Assembly: GCA_964651535.1 (NCBI GenBank)
Contig: CAZYYE010000001.1
Coordinates: forward strand, 372,001 to 436,000
Reading direction: 5' to 3'
Source: Terrimesophilobacter sp964651535
GTDB taxonomy: Bacteria > Actinomycetota > Actinomycetes > Actinomycetales > Microbacteriaceae
DNA length: 64,000 nt
A program made the translations under genes and the position numbers. The notes below the pieces were generated by a model. It had not been told where the DNA came from. It saw nothing but the letters and a program-made list of their open reading frames with translations, and did not search any database. Positions 1 to 5,899 of this stretch are shown in pieces. Positions within the stretch are counted from its first letter, which is position 1. Every line of letters starts with the position of its first letter.

Positions 1-1
1 G

Positions 2-847
2 TTCGAGACGACGGTCGATGATCCCGGCCAGGATGCGACAGTACGGGCACTCGCGGTGAACCCCAACCTTCTCATAGTGATCGGCGGGGACGGCACGATT
101 CGCGCTGCCGCGGAAGTCGCCCACGACCGGAACGTGCCTGTGGAGGTCGTGCCGGTTGGTACTGGCAATTTGCTTGCCCGGAATCTGAACCTGCCACTCA
201 ACAACCCGGCGGATTCGATTCGAATCGCATTCTCGGGAACCGACATGCCCATCGATGTCGCGCACGCTCAGTTCACGCGCGAGGACGGCGCGACTGAGCG
301 GAACATCTTCCTCGTCATGGCGGGAATCGGCCTCGACGCGAGCATGGCCGCCCACACGGACGTGCGGATGAAGAAGCGGTTCGGGTGGATCGCCTACAGC
401 GACCCGATCGCGAGATCCGTGTTCCGGAACAAGCACATCAGGATCCACTACCGGCTCGACGATGATCCCATCCAGACGGTTCGCGCGCACACGGTGATCG
501 TAGGAAACTGCGGGACGCTCACCGCGAACATCCTCCTGCTGCCCGACGCGAAGATCGACGATGGGCTCCTGGACGTCGTGGTGCTGAGCCCGAAAGGGTT
601 CGGTGATTGGCTGCGCATCGGAACCCGTCTCGTGTTTCACCGATTCCTGCACCGCACGCGGGGCGGCAAACTCGCGCTCGAGCTGACGCCGAGGCCGCGC
701 GCGCTCCAGTACGCGCAGGCCAGGACTCTGCACGCGGATTTCGATCGACCCAAAAAGATTCAGCTCGACGGCGACAGCTTCGGCCATGTCGCGAGCGTCA
801 CGGTCACGGTCCAGTCCGGCGGGTTGACCGTCAGGGTGCCGCACTGA
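2..847 (+). CDS. Diacylglycerol kinase family lipid kinase (5' end cut by the window edge)
   Basis: The open frame runs in from the left edge without a stop, so the N-terminus is missing; the GTG at 56 is internal, because coding-like sequence precedes it in frame. The hallmark is GGDGTIRAAAEV, the nucleotide-binding loop of the DAGK catalytic domain, followed by PVGTGNLLARNLNLP (the GTxNxLAR motif). A long beta-sandwich C-terminal half ends near LDGDSFGH. Family members phosphorylate diacylglycerol or related lipids with ATP at the inner membrane face; the substrate cannot be read here. The visible part is about 281 residues, close to the usual 290-330 for the family, so only a short N-terminal piece is absent. 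Confidence 0.87.
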   Translation, partial: FETTVDDPGQDATVRALAVNPNLLIVIGGDGTIRAAAEVAHDRNVPVEVVPVGTGNLLARNLNLPLNNPADSIRIAFSGTDMPIDVAHAQFTREDGATERNIFLVMAGIGLDASMAAHTDVRMKKRFGWIAYSDPIARSVFRNKHIRIHYRLDDDPIQTVRAHTVIVGNCGTLTANILLLPDAKIDDGLLDVVVLSPKGFGDWLRIGTRLVFHRFLHRTRGGKLALELTPRPRALQYAQARTLHADFDRPKKIQLDGDSFGHVASVTVTVQSGGLTVRVPH

Positions 848-907
848 CCTAGAGCGACGTGTTCAGGCCGCTGCAGGGTCGTCGTGCGAGGCGAAGTCGC
901 GGGCCGA

Positions 908-1609
908 TCAGGCAACGCGGGTCGCGACGTACACCGTGTTGGACGAGATCCCGCCCGTGAGCGCGTTGTCGAAGTCGACAGTGTGCGCGGTGGCGGAGTC
1001 GAACACGGAGCCTAGGCGAGCAAGGAACTCGTCGTCGGGCGGGTCATCCGACCAGAGGGCGAACACGCCGCGAGGAGCGAGATGGCTGCTCACCCGCTCC
1101 AGACCCGTCTCGGTGTACAGATCGGCATGGCCGGGTTCGAGCTGGTGGCGCGGCGAGTGGTCGATGTCCAGCAGGATCGCGTCGTACTGATTCGCGGGTT
1201 CGCGGCGCATCATGTCGAAGAAGTCGTCGAGCACGAGCGTGGTTCGGACGTCGCCGGTGAGCTTCGCCGACGCGGGCAGCAATCCGCGCTCGTGCCAGTC
1301 GATCACAGCACGGAGAGCCTCGACCACCTCGAGGGAGGCGACCCGCACGTCGGCGAGCGCGGCGACTGCGGTGTACCCGAGACCCAGGCCTCCGACCAGC
1401 ACGCTCAGCTTCTCGCCGGCCGTTGCCGCCAGACCGAGGTCGGCGAGGGCTTCCTCGGCGACGGTGAACAGGCTCGACATGAGGAACTCGTCGCCGAGTT
1501 TCACTTCGAACACGTCGACCCCGAGCGTAGGCTCCTGCCGCCGCCGCAACGTGAGTTCGCCCATTGGGGTTTCCTGCCAGTCCAGTTCCTCGAAACGGGC
1601 GCTCATCAT
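908..1609 (-). CDS. Spermidine synthase-like (polyamine aminopropyltransferase-fold) protein
   Basis: A Rossmann-fold methyltransferase-like protein of about 233 residues. LVGGLGLGYTA matches the nucleotide-binding glycine loop, and AILLDIDHSP the acidic strand of the spermidine synthase fold. Many short actinobacterial members of this family are not proven aminopropyltransferases and could be SAM-dependent methyltransferases, so the reaction is left open. It follows the ferritin-like gene on the same strand. Two start regions are possible: an ATG at 1645, which overlaps the upstream gene by 32 nt and adds an Arg/Lys-rich dozen residues, or the paired ATGs at 1609/1606, which lie just after the upstream stop. 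The downstream start is preferred because it suits translational coupling. Confidence 0.72.
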   Translation of the reverse strand: MMSARFEELDWQETPMGELTLRRRQEPTLGVDVFEVKLGDEFLMSSLFTVAEEALADLGLAATAGEKLSVLVGGLGLGYTAVAALADVRVASLEVVEALRAVIDWHERGLLPASAKLTGDVRTTLVLDDFFDMMRREPANQYDAILLDIDHSPRHQLEPGHADLYTETGLERVSSHLAPRGVFALWSDDPPDDEFLARLGSVFDSATAHTVDFDNALTGGISSNTVYVATRVA

Positions 1610-1613
1610 GGGT

Positions 1614-1928
1614 TCAGCCTGCCGCTTCCTCCGCTTTCTCGCCATGTTTGACGATGTCGCCCTTGGTGAAAAGGATGCCTTGGGCGGTCTCGCGCCACTT
1701 GGGCTTCGCGCGCAGGAGGAATTCCAGTTCCATACTGAAGTGCTTGTATTCTTCGCCGAGGGAATTCAGCATGATGTCGCGCGCGACAGGGTCCTTCTCG
1801 ACAGCTATCCGTTGCTCATACCAACCAATGGCTTCCGCTTCTTCGGAGAGGCTCGCGCACATCCGGGCGAATGTCCGCACTTCGTCCGAAAGCTCGTCCG
1901 GCGGTTCGTGGTACTGGTCTGTTGGCAT
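1614..1928 (-). CDS. Encapsulated-ferritin-like (EncFtn) protein without an encapsulin partner
   Basis: A 104-residue two-helix protein resembling the EncFtn family, whose members dimerise around a ferroxidase Fe centre and oxidise Fe(II), normally inside an encapsulin shell. The core EAEAIGWYEQR followed by GEEYKHFSMELEFLLR keeps the residues used by the Rhodospirillum rubrum protein: Glu32, Trp36, Tyr37, Glu60 and His63 correspond to its Glu34, Trp38, Tyr39, Glu62 and His65. The ATG at 1928 follows GGAAAGAGAG, which decides it over the ATG at 1952. The protein ends shortly after the domain (HGEKAEEAAG) and lacks a recognisable encapsulation peptide, and no encapsulin gene lies in the window. 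It may work free in the cytosol or with an encapsulin encoded elsewhere. Confidence 0.82.
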   Translation of the reverse strand: MPTDQYHEPPDELSDEVRTFARMCASLSEEAEAIGWYEQRIAVEKDPVARDIMLNSLGEEYKHFSMELEFLLRAKPKWRETAQGILFTKGDIVKHGEKAEEAAG

Positions 1929-2160
1929 GATCACTCTCTTTCCGCTCGCCATTCCTTCACCAAGCGCAATGTACTCTGCACCTCTGCCAAGGAACCTCAC
2001 GTCGCGAGATTCCGAGGAACCTCTCAGAGTCACCGGTCGTGTGTTACTACACAACCTGGATGACGAGTTTCCCGCGTACATGGCGCGTTTGCACCCGGGC
2101 CAACGCAGCGAGTGCCTACCCGACCCCGCGATCGTCCGGTGAACCAGCGGTCACATTTAC

Positions 2161-2178
2161 TGCAATCAAATGGTTGCA
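2161..2178. promoter_or_regulatory. Upstream operator-like inverted repeat of the SRPBCC/arsR operon
   Basis: TGCAATCAAATGGTTGCA has TGCAA/TTGCA arms around an 8-nt spacer. It shares its half-site with the perfect palindrome 33 bp downstream (2194-2211), which suggests a pair of sites for the ArsR-type regulator encoded in this operon. Confidence 0.55.
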
Positions 2179-2193
2179 GTACTCCTGAGTTAA

Positions 2194-2211
2194 TGCAACT
2201 ATCGAGTTGCA
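2194..2211. promoter_or_regulatory. Operator-like palindrome upstream of the SRPBCC/arsR operon
   Basis: TGCAACTATCGAGTTGCA has perfect 7-nt arms (TGCAACT/AGTTGCA) around ATCG. It ends 26 nt before the first start codon (2238), where binding would block the promoter or early transcription. Autoregulation by the ArsR protein at 2708-3022 is the natural reading, by analogy with ArsR/SmtB operons. Confidence 0.6.
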
Positions 2212-2237
2212 GTTACCGATCACGTCAGGAGAGAATA

Positions 2238-2711
2238 ATGAGCATGACAACGAACCCGCCATCAGTCGTCGACAGTGACGCCTTCATCGTGCGCCGCACG
2301 ATCACGATCGCAGCGCCGCCCGCCAAAGTGTGGGCCGCCATCAGCGAGCCCGAGCATCTTTCGAAGTGGTTCCCGCAAGCTGCGGCATTCGACACCGTGG
2401 CTGCCGGCAGCGTCGGGACCTTCACGTTCGAGGGCCACGGCACGTTCCCCGTGCAAGTGGAAGAGTTCGATGCGCCGAACTCGATCGCCTACCGCTGGGG
2501 CGGACCGGATGACGATCCGTCGAAGCCTCTCGACCCGAATGCTTCCACCGTGTTCCGCTTCACGCTCGAAGCGATCGACGGCGGAACTCAGCTCACGGTG
2601 GTCGAGAGCGGATTCAACTTCGGCGACGACCCGGCGAAGAACATGGAAGACCACCGCGGCGGCTGGGACTGGGAGCTCGACGAGCTCGTCGCCTACCTCG
2701 AGGGTTCATGA
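2238..2711 (+). CDS. SRPBCC (AHSA1-like) domain protein
   Basis: A 157-residue protein with the START/Bet v1-like fold of the AHSA1 family: ITIAAPPAKVWAAISEPEHLSKWFPQ is the typical opening strand-helix, and the C-terminal helix GGWDWELDELVAYLE is also typical. Such proteins bind hydrophobic ligands in a cavity; the bacterial members' ligands are mostly unknown. The ATG at 2238 follows AGGAGA. The gene overlaps the ArsR regulator by 4 nt (ATGA), an arrangement common for SRPBCC/ArsR pairs, so the two are co-transcribed and probably repressed together from the palindromes at 2161-2211. Confidence 0.85.
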   Translation: MSMTTNPPSVVDSDAFIVRRTITIAAPPAKVWAAISEPEHLSKWFPQAAAFDTVAAGSVGTFTFEGHGTFPVQVEEFDAPNSIAYRWGGPDDDPSKPLDPNASTVFRFTLEAIDGGTQLTVVESGFNFGDDPAKNMEDHRGGWDWELDELVAYLEGS

Positions 2712-3022
2712 CCGCGACCCTGGTTCCCGTGTTTGCCGCCCTCGGGGATGACACCCGGTGGAGCATCCTGGCCGCGCTCGGCGAGGGGGAAGCGTCCGCC
2801 TCCGCCCTCGCCGAGCGGATGCCGGTGAGCCGACAGGCCATCGCCAAACACCTCGCTGTCCTTCGCGACGCCGGGCTCGTGGAGCCCGCGCGCGTGGGGC
2901 GCGAATTGCAATACCGGGTGCTGGGAGCGCAACTCAGTGCGACCGCCCAGCAGCTCGACGCGATCGGCGCGGAGTGGGATCGACGACTGGCCGCAATCAA
3001 GGCCATTGCTGAAGGGCTGTGA
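2708..3022 (+). CDS. ArsR-family winged-helix transcriptional regulator
   Basis: A 104-residue single-domain regulator. The segment ASALAERMPVSRQAIAKHL is the DNA-recognition helix-turn-helix, followed by the wing LVEPARVGRELQYRV. It lacks the CxC metal-binding motif of the classical arsenic/cadmium sensors and has no cysteine at all, so metal sensing through thiolates is unlikely. The start ATG overlaps the stop of the SRPBCC gene, indicating translational coupling. It probably represses its own operon through the two TGCAA/TTGCA palindromes upstream; the inducer is unknown and may be a ligand bound by the SRPBCC partner. Confidence 0.85.
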   Translation: MTATLVPVFAALGDDTRWSILAALGEGEASASALAERMPVSRQAIAKHLAVLRDAGLVEPARVGRELQYRVLGAQLSATAQQLDAIGAEWDRRLAAIKAIAEGL

Positions 3023-3044
3023 CCCGGCGGCGTCAGGTCAGTTG

Positions 3045-3170
3045 CTACTCGACCACCGGAGTTGACACTGCATCAAAGAAGGCATCGGCGTCGCTGTCCA
3101 CGCGGTCGTCCGGTTGCGGAGGATGGTCGAAATGGGCGTTGGCTTCCGCAAGCGTCGGGTAGGTGAACTG
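3045..3170 (-). pseudogene. 3' remnant of an interrupted unknown gene
   Basis: On the minus strand an open stretch reads into a TAG at 3045-3047 and encodes about 42 residues (FTYPTLAEANAHFD, then DSDADAFFDAVSTPVVE). It has no start and is cut at 3170, where the IS481-derived element begins. The codon choice looks like real coding sequence, so this is best explained as the tail of a gene broken by the insertion or by later deletion. The family is not recognised. Confidence 0.35.
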
Positions 3171-3217
3171 TGTGAGTTCAGGACATAGTTGACAGATGAG
3201 TCGCGACATCGTTGACA
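3171..3217 (+). repeat. Left terminal inverted repeat of the IS481-derived element
   Basis: This 47-nt end contains two copies of a GACATnGTTGACA-like motif separated by AGATGAGTCGC. It matches the reverse complement of 3500-3544 imperfectly, with 22 consecutive identical bases. Confidence 0.65.
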
Positions 3218-3240
3218 ACTAGGTAACGCAACGATGGGGC

Positions 3241-3405
3241 ATGTCCAAAGCCCGAGTCATTGTGTTGTCCGTTGCCCAGCAGGGAATGAGTGTCGCTGCT
3301 GCCGCTGCCCGTTTCGGTGTGTCACGGCAACACGTTTACGTGCTCTTGGCCCGTTACCGACAGGGCGGCATCGACGCGGTGGAGCCCAGGTCCAGGCGTC
3401 CCAAA
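3241..3405 (+). pseudogene. N-terminal fragment of an IS481-family transposase
   Basis: The first 55 codons encode a typical IS481 helix-turn-helix head: VLSVAQQGMSVAAAAARFGV, then SRQHVYVLLARYRQGG, then DAVEPRSRRP. After this the match to the family stops and the DDE catalytic (rve) domain is absent. The frame continues through unrelated residues into the tRNA gene. It is a dead remnant inside the mini-element 3171-3544, not a working regulator, although an isolated HTH peptide able to bind the inverted repeats could in principle still be made. Confidence 0.72.
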
Positions 3406-3499
3406 GTTGACATCAGCCATAGTGACTACAGCATCAACCCGACCGAAACTGCTGGGCCAACAAAGCCAAAAAGCCCGACCAAAGGCCGAGCTCTTTGTG

Positions 3500-3544
3500 T
3501 ACTATGTCGCGACTCATCTGTCAACGATGTCGCGACTCATCACA
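3500..3544 (-). repeat. Right terminal inverted repeat of the IS481-derived element
   Basis: This is the reverse-complement partner of 3171-3217, including the 22-nt core at 3504-3525. It ends with CACA directly before the tRNA-Ser 3' terminus. Confidence 0.65.
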
Positions 3545-3545
3545 A

Positions 3546-3633
3546 TGGCGGAGAATGGGGGATTCGAACCCCCGAGGGCTTGCACCCAACACGCTTTCCA
3601 AGCGTGCGCCATAGGCCACTAGGCGAATTCTCC
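3546..3633 (-). tRNA. tRNA-Ser (anticodon GGA)
   Basis: The minus strand folds as a class II tRNA. The acceptor stem is GGAGAAT/ATTCTCC, the anticodon loop is CTTGGAAAG with anticodon GGA, a long variable arm precedes the TPsiC arm GGGGGTTCGAATCCCCC, and the encoded CCA lies at 3546-3548. The length of 88 nt including CCA fits tRNA-Ser, which reads UCC/UCU codons. The IS481-derived element ends one base beyond the CCA. Confidence 0.95.
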
Positions 3634-3837
3634 TGAGCGGTTTCTGCCGTCAGAACGGCGACAACCTCCAAGAATCCTACGGGATGCCGGTCGCAAGCGG
3701 GAACCGGGCCGGGACGCCCGCCACGCTTCCGCGAGCCGAGTCAGAGCCCGAGACCGCCCCTGCACGATGCCGGAATCGGTAGTTTTGCGAAATGTCAAGC
3801 ACTGTCGATGTGTGCCGAGGTCGAGTACCGTCAAGGC

Positions 3838-4203
3838 ATGAAGCGCATCAGTTATGCGGGCGGCACGATCGAGACGAGTGACGCTGTCGCACAGGCGATG
3901 CTCGACTACGTTACAAACGTCGAGCAGGCCGAAACGAACGTCACGGTCGACATTCCCGTACGCGAATCCGACGGCACCGTGTCGCGCCATTCGGTGGTTC
4001 TCGGGCCAGGGACGCAACTGGATGTGGCGGATGCGGACGCGGTCTGGAATGGGGATGAGGCCAAAGACTTTCCTGTCCCCGAATTCGCGAAGCCGACAGA
4101 ACTCGCAGACAGCGCACCCGGCGCGGATGCCGACAGGGCTGCGCGCGAATTTGACAAGGCAGTCGCCGACATCGAACACGACCTCGATGAGCAAGGGTCC
4201 TGA
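3838..4203 (+). CDS. Hypothetical protein, 121 aa, acidic C-terminus
   Basis: The protein begins MKRISYAGGTIETSDAVAQA and ends with a helical, acidic stretch (AAREFDKAVADIEHDLDEQG). No signal peptide, membrane segment or known domain is recognisable. The ATG at 3838 is preferred to an in-frame ATG at 3808 because the protein then begins with a regular strand-like MKRISYAGG, although the ribosome site (AAGG, very close) is weak and the transcript may be nearly leaderless. It lies upstream of the DUF7882 gene with a 48-nt gap and may be co-transcribed with it. The function is unknown. Confidence 0.6.
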   Translation: MKRISYAGGTIETSDAVAQAMLDYVTNVEQAETNVTVDIPVRESDGTVSRHSVVLGPGTQLDVADADAVWNGDEAKDFPVPEFAKPTELADSAPGADADRAAREFDKAVADIEHDLDEQGS

Positions 4204-4251
4204 CGCTGTATAGAATCGGCTCCACAACCACACGCATCGCGAGGAAGCACT

Positions 4252-4590
4252 TTGGGTAAGTTCATCTACGGCACACCATCCATTTCGGTGGACATCGAAG
4301 ACCGCGTCCTCGCGCACCTGAAGGTCGTGATTGTTGCCAAGCTTCGTCGCGGAGAGAGCTTTACATTCTCGTGGCACCGCACGGCCGAATCCGGAAGCGG
4401 CCACAGCTCGGTTTGGTTGAACCCCTCCGTTCCTCTGGAGTTCGACTTTGCCGGCAGCAAAGCGCCAAGTCTGAACAAGAAGTGGCTGGAGGAACTGGTC
4501 CAGCTCGCGAATTCTCCTGCAGGGCTCAGAATCACGCCCGAACCGTCGGCCGGGGACGACTCAGAATACGCAGAGGCCGAAGCCCACTGA
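4252..4590 (+). CDS. DUF7882 family protein
   Basis: A 112-residue protein that opens GKFIYGTPSISVDIEDRVLA and continues LKVVIVAKLRRGESFTFSWH, a pattern typical of a small protein family widespread in Microbacteriaceae (DUF7882). Some family members have been misannotated as ATP-dependent DNA ligases, but no ligase motif is present. The start is TTG at 4252, supported by GAGGAAG 5-6 nt upstream. The C-terminus is acidic (AGDDSEYAEAEAH). The function is unknown; its presence is mainly a taxonomic clue. It converges with the gene at 4595-4969, leaving only 4 nt between the two stops. Confidence 0.72.
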   Translation: MGKFIYGTPSISVDIEDRVLAHLKVVIVAKLRRGESFTFSWHRTAESGSGHSSVWLNPSVPLEFDFAGSKAPSLNKKWLEELVQLANSPAGLRITPEPSAGDDSEYAEAEAH

Positions 4591-4594
4591 GCGG

Positions 4595-4969
4595 CTACTG
4601 AGCCCCAATCGCCGGAGAGTGGCGGAACAGGTCGCCTACCTGGAACGGTATGTGATCGGCGATGAGCAGAAGTTCCGGTCCTCCTTCGTGCAGGAGCGCC
4701 ACGAGCTGGGCGTCGTGATCGGCCAGCACCTGTCGGGCATGAGCTACGAAACACACTGCCATTTCCCGGGTAACGAAGAAGGTCTGTCCTCCGTATCTGA
4801 TGCCCACCGACGCCGATCCTGCCGCACGCTCCCGACCATTGGCTGGCTCCGCGCTCGCGGCCGGAATCGGGGGCTGCTGCCTCGGCCGATACTGAAGCAA
4901 CTCGCCTCGCTTGTCGGACGAAACCGGCCGGCGGCTCACGGGCGCGGGATCGCGCGCGGGAAAGCTCAT
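4595..4969 (-). CDS. Hypothetical protein, 124 aa
   Basis: The ATG at 4969 has a strong ribosome site (AGGGGGA) at good spacing, which supports a real gene. The first ~50 residues are Pro/Arg-rich and look disordered. The rest (SVGIRYGGQTFFVTREMAVC, then ARQVLADHDAQLVALLHEGG) suggests a small alpha/beta domain with a GxRYGGxTFFV strand. No known domain is recognised. It stands alone on the minus strand, convergent with the DUF7882 gene. Confidence 0.6.
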   Translation of the reverse strand: MSFPARDPAPVSRRPVSSDKRGELLQYRPRQQPPIPAASAEPANGRERAAGSASVGIRYGGQTFFVTREMAVCFVAHARQVLADHDAQLVALLHEGGPELLLIADHIPFQVGDLFRHSPAIGAQ

Positions 4970-5410
4970 GGCGTCCCCCTGTGCTCGCGGAATCCATTGC
5001 TCCGGCGTCGATAGTGCGAACGGCCGGTGTCGGCGTTCGCGCCGGACTGAATGAGCCAGTTTCGCAATACCGAAGCAGCACCCGAGTTGGCATCGAGGTG
5101 GCTGTTTTCACGCGCCCTCTTCGGCTCAGGGGCTAACCATGTTTCCACCTCGACGTGCCTTCCGCGCATCACCACGCCTCCCCTCGGACTCTTTCGAATG
5201 GCCCTCCTCTGGGGGACACTACGCCGTGTGCGAATCGGAAACGAGGGCTTGATTTTTCAGCGAAGGTGCGCATGTCGAGCGATTTCGCAACTGCACTTGT
5301 CGGCTCGGTAACAGGTTCGGCGGCCAGAGTCAATCCCTTGCGGATGCGTCGGCCGCACACTTAGCGTCGCCAGATACACCTACCAGGCTCCAGCTCACAA
5401 GGAGAAGATT
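4970..5410 (+). other. Intergenic stretch, no convincing gene
   Basis: Short frames at 5051-5311 (+) and 4966-5175 (-) lack ribosome sites and have unbiased codons. The region must hold the divergent promoters for the 124-aa gene and csbD, but no clear -35/-10 pair, palindrome or RNA could be assigned. Confidence 0.5.
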
Positions 5411-5584
5411 ATGAGCGGTTCGGACAAGATCGAAAACGCAGCTGACGACGCCGGCGGAAAGGCCAAAGAGGCGTGGGGCAAGCTCACTGACGACGAAGAA
5501 CTTGAGGCAGAAGGCAAGGCCGATCAGGTGAAATCGGATCTCAAAAAGGCTGCAGAGAACGTCAAGGATGCGTTTGATCACTGA
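5411..5584 (+). CDS. CsbD family stress-response protein
   Basis: A 57-residue, highly charged, Lys/Glu/Asp-rich helical protein: MSGSDKIENAADDAGGKAKE, AWGKLTDDEELEAEGKADQV, then KSDLKKAAENVKDAF. This is the CsbD pattern of two short repeats. CsbD-like proteins are general-stress proteins of unknown mechanism, controlled by sigma-B in Bacillus. The ATG at 5411 has an excellent ribosome site, AAGGAGA. The small membrane protein at 5666 follows on the same strand, a pairing often seen for stress genes. Confidence 0.85.
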   Translation: MSGSDKIENAADDAGGKAKEAWGKLTDDEELEAEGKADQVKSDLKKAAENVKDAFDH

Positions 5585-5665
5585 CCCAATGAAGTAATCC
5601 CCCCGCCGCGGCACGCGAGTTGCCCGCCAGGTAGCCCCCAGCACACGAAATGGAAAGTTGAAACT

Positions 5666-5833
5666 ATGAACCCCCTCCTCGTTATCGTCGCGATCATCGC
5701 CATCATCCTGCTGTTCGTCGGCGGATTCGTCCAGGCCGTCCAATGGTTGCTCTGGGTGGGCGTCGTCCTTCTCATCATCGCTGTCATCGCGTGGCTTTTT
5801 CGGATGATCACGGGGCGCAGAACTTCCGTCTAG
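5666..5833 (+). CDS. Small two-helix hydrophobic membrane protein, 55 aa
   Basis: The sequence is almost entirely hydrophobic, with one predicted transmembrane helix near residues 3-22 (PLLVIVAIIAIILLFVGGF) and a second near 27-46, ending in the basic tail RMITGRRTSV. The ATG at 5666 follows GGAAAG at 5652-5657. It sits 81 nt after csbD and ahead of a GC-rich hairpin, so csbD and this gene probably form one transcript. The function is unknown; similar peptides often accompany envelope-stress genes. Confidence 0.65.
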   Translation: MNPLLVIVAIIAIILLFVGGFVQAVQWLLWVGVVLLIIAVIAWLFRMITGRRTSV

Positions 5834-5844
5834 ACCCCCCCCAC

Positions 5845-5880
5845 GGCTGGGCGCCGGCGGAGTACCGACGGCGCCCAGCC
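5845..5880 (+). terminator. GC-rich hairpin, probable terminator
   Basis: A perfect 12-bp stem (GGCTGGGCGCCG with CGGCGCCCAGCC) closes a 12-nt loop, 11 nt after the stop at 5833 and 19 nt before the next start. It has no U tract, as is common for actinobacterial terminators. Confidence 0.6.
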
Positions 5881-5899
5881 ACCCCGGTACGATGAGAGT

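Larger units (their letters stand above)
3171..3544 (+). mobile_element. IS481-derived mini-element, internally deleted
   Basis: The two ends form inverted repeats of about 45 nt. They begin TGTGA on both sides and share a perfect 22-nt core (3188-3209 and 3504-3525 in reverse complement, containing GTTGACAGATGAGTCGCG). Between them lie the first ~55 codons of an IS481-type transposase and a short 3' part; in one downstream frame this reads NCWANKAKKPDQRPSSLC, which looks like the C-terminal tail of such transposases. Roughly two thirds of a normal ~1 kb IS is missing, so the element cannot transpose by itself. No target duplication is evident. The right end stops one base from the CCA of tRNA-Ser. 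Confidence 0.7.

Noticed and set aside
3241..3636. Intact HTH regulator of 131 residues
   Set aside because: Only the first 55 residues resemble anything (the IS481 transposase head). The rest reads through the inverted repeat and the tRNA gene.
5051..5311. Possible small gene in the 4970-5410 gap
   Set aside because: No ribosome site, unbiased codon positions and no recognisable product.
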